DNA of 63,714 nt. It comes from an uncultured Lachnospiraceae bacterium. Lineage in GTDB: Bacteria > Bacillota > Clostridia > Lachnospirales > Lachnospiraceae. The position numbers and the translations under genes were made by a program. Position 1 is the first letter of the stretch. Each line of letters opens with the position of its first letter. The stretch covers positions 1-63,714 of the forward strand of contig CANRLR010000015.1 in NCBI GenBank assembly GCA_947631505.1, read 5' to 3'. Shown in pieces: positions 60,214 through 63,714 of this stretch. Under the pieces are notes generated by a model that did not search any database, had not been told where the DNA came from, and saw only the letters and a program-made list of their open reading frames with translations.

Positions 60214-60963
60214 CTACAGCATTTTGGCAATCTGTAGTGCTACATTGAACTTTTCCAAACCATGATTCGCCTCATGTAATCCGTCTGGTGTATAACTGGT
60301 CTGGTCAATCACATCACCCGTCACCAGAAAATCATAAAGCTCGATATTGTAAAAATCGCAGACTGCCTGAACACCCGCAAGTTCCATCTCCACAGCAATA
60401 CAGCCCTCCGCTTTTCTTCTTTCGACCAGAATCCGTGTTTCACGATACAAAGCGTCTGTTGTCCACACTTTACCTTTTATGTAAGGCAAATCAAGTTCAG
60501 AGAACATATCCTCCATAACATTTACATTCTTAATCTTTATATAATCCGCAGGCGGAGCATAATGATAGGACATCCCCTCATCCCGATATGCCTCAGATGG
60601 AATCACATACCTGCCCGTTGTCTTTTCTTTATCCAGCGAACCTGCCGAACCAAATAGAATAACTTTATCGGCTCCTGTAAGCCAGTTAATTTCCACAACA
60701 TCAGTTCCTGCAAGAGCGGCTCCGATCTCTGAAAGATAAAAAATAATCTTTTGGTCACCTACCGTCAGAAGATGAACCGGTTTTATTCTGTTAGAAGCTC
60801 TTATTTCACACACCTGTTCATTTGGAAAACGCTCCAGCACAGCAGGATATATTTCTCTTGAAAATGTACCTATTGCGATGTCACATATTTTCTTTTGCTC
60901 TCCCAAAAAAGATTCCGGTGAAATTACTGCTCCACTTTTTATATCAAACGAATCCGTTATCAT
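60214..60963 (-). CDS. Nucleoside phosphorylase (uridine phosphorylase-like)
   Basis: The 249-residue enzyme splits a nucleoside with phosphate to a base and ribose-1-phosphate. The PNP/UDP phosphorylase family is shown by IFYLSEIGAALAGTDVVEIN, VILFGSAGSL (phosphate-binding Gly), AVEMELAGVQAVCDFY (ribose-binding Glu-Met-Glu) and a late TGDVID Asp. Uridine-type or purine-type specificity cannot be decided. The start follows GAGGTGACAAA. It stands between the 46-residue ORF and the Nudix gene, same strand. Confidence 0.88.
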   Translation of the reverse strand: MITDSFDIKSGAVISPESFLGEQKKICDIAIGTFSREIYPAVLERFPNEQVCEIRASNRIKPVHLLTVGDQKIIFYLSEIGAALAGTDVVEINWLTGADKVILFGSAGSLDKEKTTGRYVIPSEAYRDEGMSYHYAPPADYIKIKNVNVMEDMFSELDLPYIKGKVWTTDALYRETRILVERRKAEGCIAVEMELAGVQAVCDFYNIELYDFLVTGDVIDQTSYTPDGLHEANHGLEKFNVALQIAKML

Positions 60964-61046
60964 TTTGTCACCTCTTCTATTCTACAATGCATTACTGCCT
61001 CTTTTGGCTTACACCCGACTCGGCTTAAAGCGATCATACCTCTAAC

Positions 61047-61532
61047 CTACTTTTTTCTTCCATCCGTCACAATGTGCTTCACATAGTTCTGTGGATTTTT
61101 TAATTCTGTTCGAAAGAATTCCGGGTAATAATCTATCTCGCTTTCTGTAGTAACCCAGACCAATTTTTCCTTAGAATTATCATCTGTAAAGCTCTCACAC
61201 TTTGGTTCAAAATCTTCCGGCACTTTCATGTAAAAGAAATATGACACCTCATAAATCAGCTTATCCTGTCTCATTTCATAATCGCCATAAAAGAAATTCT
61301 CATGAATGAATCCAAGATAATCTATTTCCATCCTTACACCAGTTTCTTCAAAAACCTCTCTTCTTACTGCTTCCTCTGCAGTTTCACCAAACTTGACTCT
61401 ACCACCAACGGAATACAAATAGTCCTGTCTGCTATTGCCAACCATAAGAAATTTATCGTCCTTCATGATGATTGCTCCAACACGGATATTAATTAATCCT
61501 TCATCTATTTTCACTGTACAATCTGAACCCAT
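61047..61532 (-). CDS. Nudix hydrolase
   Basis: The 161-residue enzyme hydrolyses a nucleoside diphosphate linked to another moiety. The Nudix box is intact: GRVKFGETAEEAVRREVFEE then TGV. An N-terminal strand INIRVGAIIMKDDKFLMVGN precedes it. The start follows GGAAGGAGATTTAT. It lies 83 nt upstream of the nucleoside phosphorylase gene, so nucleotide scavenging together is possible. Confidence 0.92.
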   Translation of the reverse strand: MGSDCTVKIDEGLINIRVGAIIMKDDKFLMVGNSRQDYLYSVGGRVKFGETAEEAVRREVFEETGVRMEIDYLGFIHENFFYGDYEMRQDKLIYEVSYFFYMKVPEDFEPKCESFTDDNSKEKLVWVTTESEIDYYPEFFRTELKNPQNYVKHIVTDGRKK

Positions 61533-61624
61533 ATAAATCTCCTTCCATTGCCGATTTCCAAAAATGCTATTCCATTATACCACACATTCCGAACTTAAAA
61601 TAGTCCTATTCGGAGAATACAAAG

Positions 61625-61648
61625 CGGCGTAGAGACATCTCTCTACGC
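61625..61648 (-). terminator. Terminator of the Ig-like surface protein gene
   Basis: GGCGTAGAGA and TCTCTACGCC form a perfect stem on both strands, 38 nt beyond the stop of the surface protein gene; the T run is weak. Confidence 0.6.
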
Positions 61649-61686
61649 CACTCTCTTCAAAGTATCTGTGTCAAAGATACTTTCCA

Positions 61687-63714
61687 TTATTTCACCTTTA
61701 CTTTAATCTTCTTCGCATATCCGTTCCTTGCATATACATAGATAGTACAAGTACCTTTGCCCACTGCCTTAATCTTTCCTTTCTTCGATACCGTTGCTAC
61801 CTTTTTATTATTGGTCGCATAACGGAACTGCTTTGCGTGTGCATTGGTAAGCTGTTTTTTACCCTTGCTTACCAGTACGGTCCTTGCCTTAATCGTTGCA
61901 GTCTTTCCTTTCTTCAGAATATAAGAACTCTTCTTTACCTTCACTGCTTTTACGTTGGTGTACTTCGTATTCTTTCTGCCAACGATATGGGCGGTGACGG
62001 TCTTACCAAGCCTTACCTTCTTACCATTCACCAATTTATAAGCAAGGACATAAATCTTGTAGTTTTTCTTTAAATTTAATGGTTTCCCATTTACCTTCTT
62101 TACAATGACATTTGTTGTCTTGCCGCTCTTTACGGCGGTGATGGATTTTTTTGTGAATTTCTTTCCGCAATACTGGACATAGACATCATAACCATCTGCT
62201 CCTGCCACCTTACCCCATGCAATATTGATTTTTTTACCGGTCTGGCTGACCTTCAGTTTTGCATTTAAGGATAATGCGTTCTTTTCCTGCTCTTTCTTCG
62301 ATACGGATGAGGTAACCGGTTCATTTGGTTTATCTGCTATATTCTCCGCTCCCAAATCCACAATGATCTTGCAGACAGCAGCCTTGCTTCCGTCCTCTGT
62401 CATTGCTGTAATAGTACAAGTTCCGCTTCCGACTGCGGTCACTTTCCCTCCGGCATCTACGATTGCCACCTTTGGATTACTGGAGAGCCATGTCACTTTT
62501 TTATTCGCAGCATCCGCCGGTTCAACACTGGCTGTCAACTGTACGGTCTCCCCTGCTTTTGTCAGTTTAACATCCCCTTTGTTGAGAGTTACGCCTGTTA
62601 CCGCTGCCGGATTCTTGGCAGTATCACGGTACACCAGTGCGTATGTGGAGAATTTATCCGTCTTAAACGTCAGAAGATGGCTTTTTTCGTCATAACGCTC
62701 TGCGTCCAGAATTTCTACCACGCCGTCATGATTTCTCATGATCTGGTAAGTTCTCGTTACTTTGCTGTCAGTATTGCGAATGTGTTCCGGAATCTCAAAG
62801 GTAATCTCAATTGCATCTGTTGTTTCGGTGATCGGAGTCTCGGTTCCTCCTATTTTTTTCAGCAGTTCAATGTTAAGGAAGGTTCCTAAGGTATTGGCAC
62901 CCATCTTGTTCTGGATTTCCTTCTTCGCCTCTGTGTCTGCCGTAACCTTCACATCCTTCAGCCGGAGTATAATGACTAAATCCTCTCCTGTGCCAAGCTT
63001 CTCCTTCTCCGTGTCGGTCAATGCTACTTTTTCCTTTACATCTGCCTTATCCGACAGGACACCTTTCCATTCATTTTCCTCGTCTTCTTTTACAAGAACC
63101 GTTCCGCTTCCGCCTTCTCCGGTTTTCGCTATCGTTTCCGTGATGACTTCACCACAGGTACAGGTTCCTTTCATTTCACCTGTTTCCTCTGCGGTTGCCA
63201 CTTTTGTTATCACCCATGTGTAAGCATGTATATGGGGAAGCTTCGCTATCGGCTTGTCAATTTCCACACAGTCTGTCACGCTGGCATCCTTCGTACTTAC
63301 AATGGTTATGCTTCCGCTGACGTTTCCTGCTGCTTCCTCCGTCGCATCCGTCTTCGTAAGGTCGCCTACTGTTACCGTTACATCAGTAATGCCGGCTTCG
63401 GTCAGGGCGGCGTCGATCACACGCTGGATGTCTTCCTTCGTCGTATCATTCGCAGCCGTGTAAGTTCTGATTGCTTCCCCGACTACCTCCTTCGCATCGG
63501 CTACCTTCTCAGCATCCGTCTTTCGTATCGCTATCGTCTTGTCAACTGCCACGCTGTCTGTCAGGCTGGCATCCTTCCTGCTTACAAGAGAGATGCTTCC
63601 TTTGACGCTTCCCTCTGCTTCCTCCGTTGCGTCCACTTTCAGTCGGTCATTTTTTGCGGACAGTTCAATACATGCCCTTCGGTTCCTCTCCCTACTCCTG
63701 CGTTTGCTCTCGTT
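61687..63714 (-). CDS. Ig-like repeat surface protein, 5' end beyond window
   Basis: At least 676 residues are visible; the frame stays open to the right edge, so the N-terminus is missing. Two repeats of about 85-100 residues (DATEEAEGSVKGSISLVSRK and DATEEAAGNVSGSITIVSTK mark equivalent points) lie first. A CTCGEV segment, a ZU5-like region (about residues counted from the edge 230-345), a Big_2 Ig domain (LNKGDVKLTKAGETVQLTAS), an Fn3-like domain (INIAWGKVAGADGYDVYV) and a Lys-rich Big domain ending KKIKVKVK follow. There is no LPXTG. It is a probable secreted or wall-associated adhesin. Confidence 0.8.
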   Translation of the reverse strand, partial: NESKRRSRERNRRACIELSAKNDRLKVDATEEAEGSVKGSISLVSRKDASLTDSVAVDKTIAIRKTDAEKVADAKEVVGEAIRTYTAANDTTKEDIQRVIDAALTEAGITDVTVTVGDLTKTDATEEAAGNVSGSITIVSTKDASVTDCVEIDKPIAKLPHIHAYTWVITKVATAEETGEMKGTCTCGEVITETIAKTGEGGSGTVLVKEDEENEWKGVLSDKADVKEKVALTDTEKEKLGTGEDLVIILRLKDVKVTADTEAKKEIQNKMGANTLGTFLNIELLKKIGGTETPITETTDAIEITFEIPEHIRNTDSKVTRTYQIMRNHDGVVEILDAERYDEKSHLLTFKTDKFSTYALVYRDTAKNPAAVTGVTLNKGDVKLTKAGETVQLTASVEPADAANKKVTWLSSNPKVAIVDAGGKVTAVGSGTCTITAMTEDGSKAAVCKIIVDLGAENIADKPNEPVTSSVSKKEQEKNALSLNAKLKVSQTGKKINIAWGKVAGADGYDVYVQYCGKKFTKKSITAVKSGKTTNVIVKKVNGKPLNLKKNYKIYVLAYKLVNGKKVRLGKTVTAHIVGRKNTKYTNVKAVKVKKSSYILKKGKTATIKARTVLVSKGKKQLTNAHAKQFRYATNNKKVATVSKKGKIKAVGKGTCTIYVYARNGYAKKIKVKVK

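Noticed and set aside
1-63714. CRISPR arrays, tRNA and rRNA genes
   Set aside because: No regularly spaced repeats, cloverleaf or conserved rRNA sequence was noticed on either strand by eye; a covariance search would be needed to exclude a divergent tRNA.

Overview
This window looks like the chromosome of a spore-forming gut Firmicute, most probably a Lachnospiraceae species. It has moderate-to-low GC and strong GGAGG ribosome binding sites. It carries a cotJABC spore-coat operon, a CIRCE-controlled clpB, a pyruvate:ferredoxin oxidoreductase, a bile-salt-hydrolase-type enzyme, a secreted GH51 arabinofuranosidase and lysine-rich Ig-like surface proteins. The genus cannot be fixed from the sequence alone.

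The most striking object lies at 1.5-8.3 kb. The spore-coat gene cotJC (manganese-catalase family) is split into a 5' part (1557-1741) and a 3' part (7845-8279). They are separated by a 6114-bp element bounded by an 11-bp direct repeat, ACGGATATCGG. Joining the two copies restores an in-frame 202-residue CotJC. The element encodes a large serine recombinase (3212-4831) preceded by a 56-residue ORF missing from a standard ORF list. Its cargo is a PD-(D/E)XK-DUF2075 helicase overlapping a MazG-like pyrophosphohydrolase, a BECR-type protein and decayed genes. This is the architecture of skin-like elements that are excised from sporulation genes in the mother cell, here with a candidate phage-defence cargo.

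After cotJC come xpt-pbuX (xanthine salvage), clpB, a hypoxanthine-DNA glycosylase, a GGDEF/EAL protein, an O-antigen-ligase-like membrane protein, a PHP phosphoesterase, and a five-gene run ending in thiE. That run includes a divergent Hsp70/actin-fold protein (DUF5716-like), a 1183-residue partner (DUF5717-like), a repeat protein and a membrane coiled-coil protein. A PLP aminotransferase, purA, a GT2 glycosyltransferase, recJ and an LRR protein follow. Two overlapping ABC exporter half-transporters (34.5-38.2 kb) sit behind a perfect 24-bp palindrome. Related sequences in inverted orientation and a decayed mobile-element ORF flank them. Then come prmA, a 41-residue membrane peptide, a flavin reductase-rubredoxin, a GNAT acetyltransferase, the GH51 enzyme, an AraC regulator, and a por-bsh gene run.

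The right end has a lipoprotein, two tandem hybrid histidine kinases, a second candidate conflict module (AAA+ ATPase plus intracellular subtilase, 56.3-59.6 kb), a 46-residue ORF, a nucleoside phosphorylase, a Nudix hydrolase and an incomplete Ig-like surface protein running off the edge. Two families of short palindromic (MITE-like) repeats are present. One has copies at 8437-8594 and 59701-59810, the second beside the AAA/subtilase module. The other is at 49963-50103. No tRNA, rRNA, CRISPR array or riboswitch was recognised.
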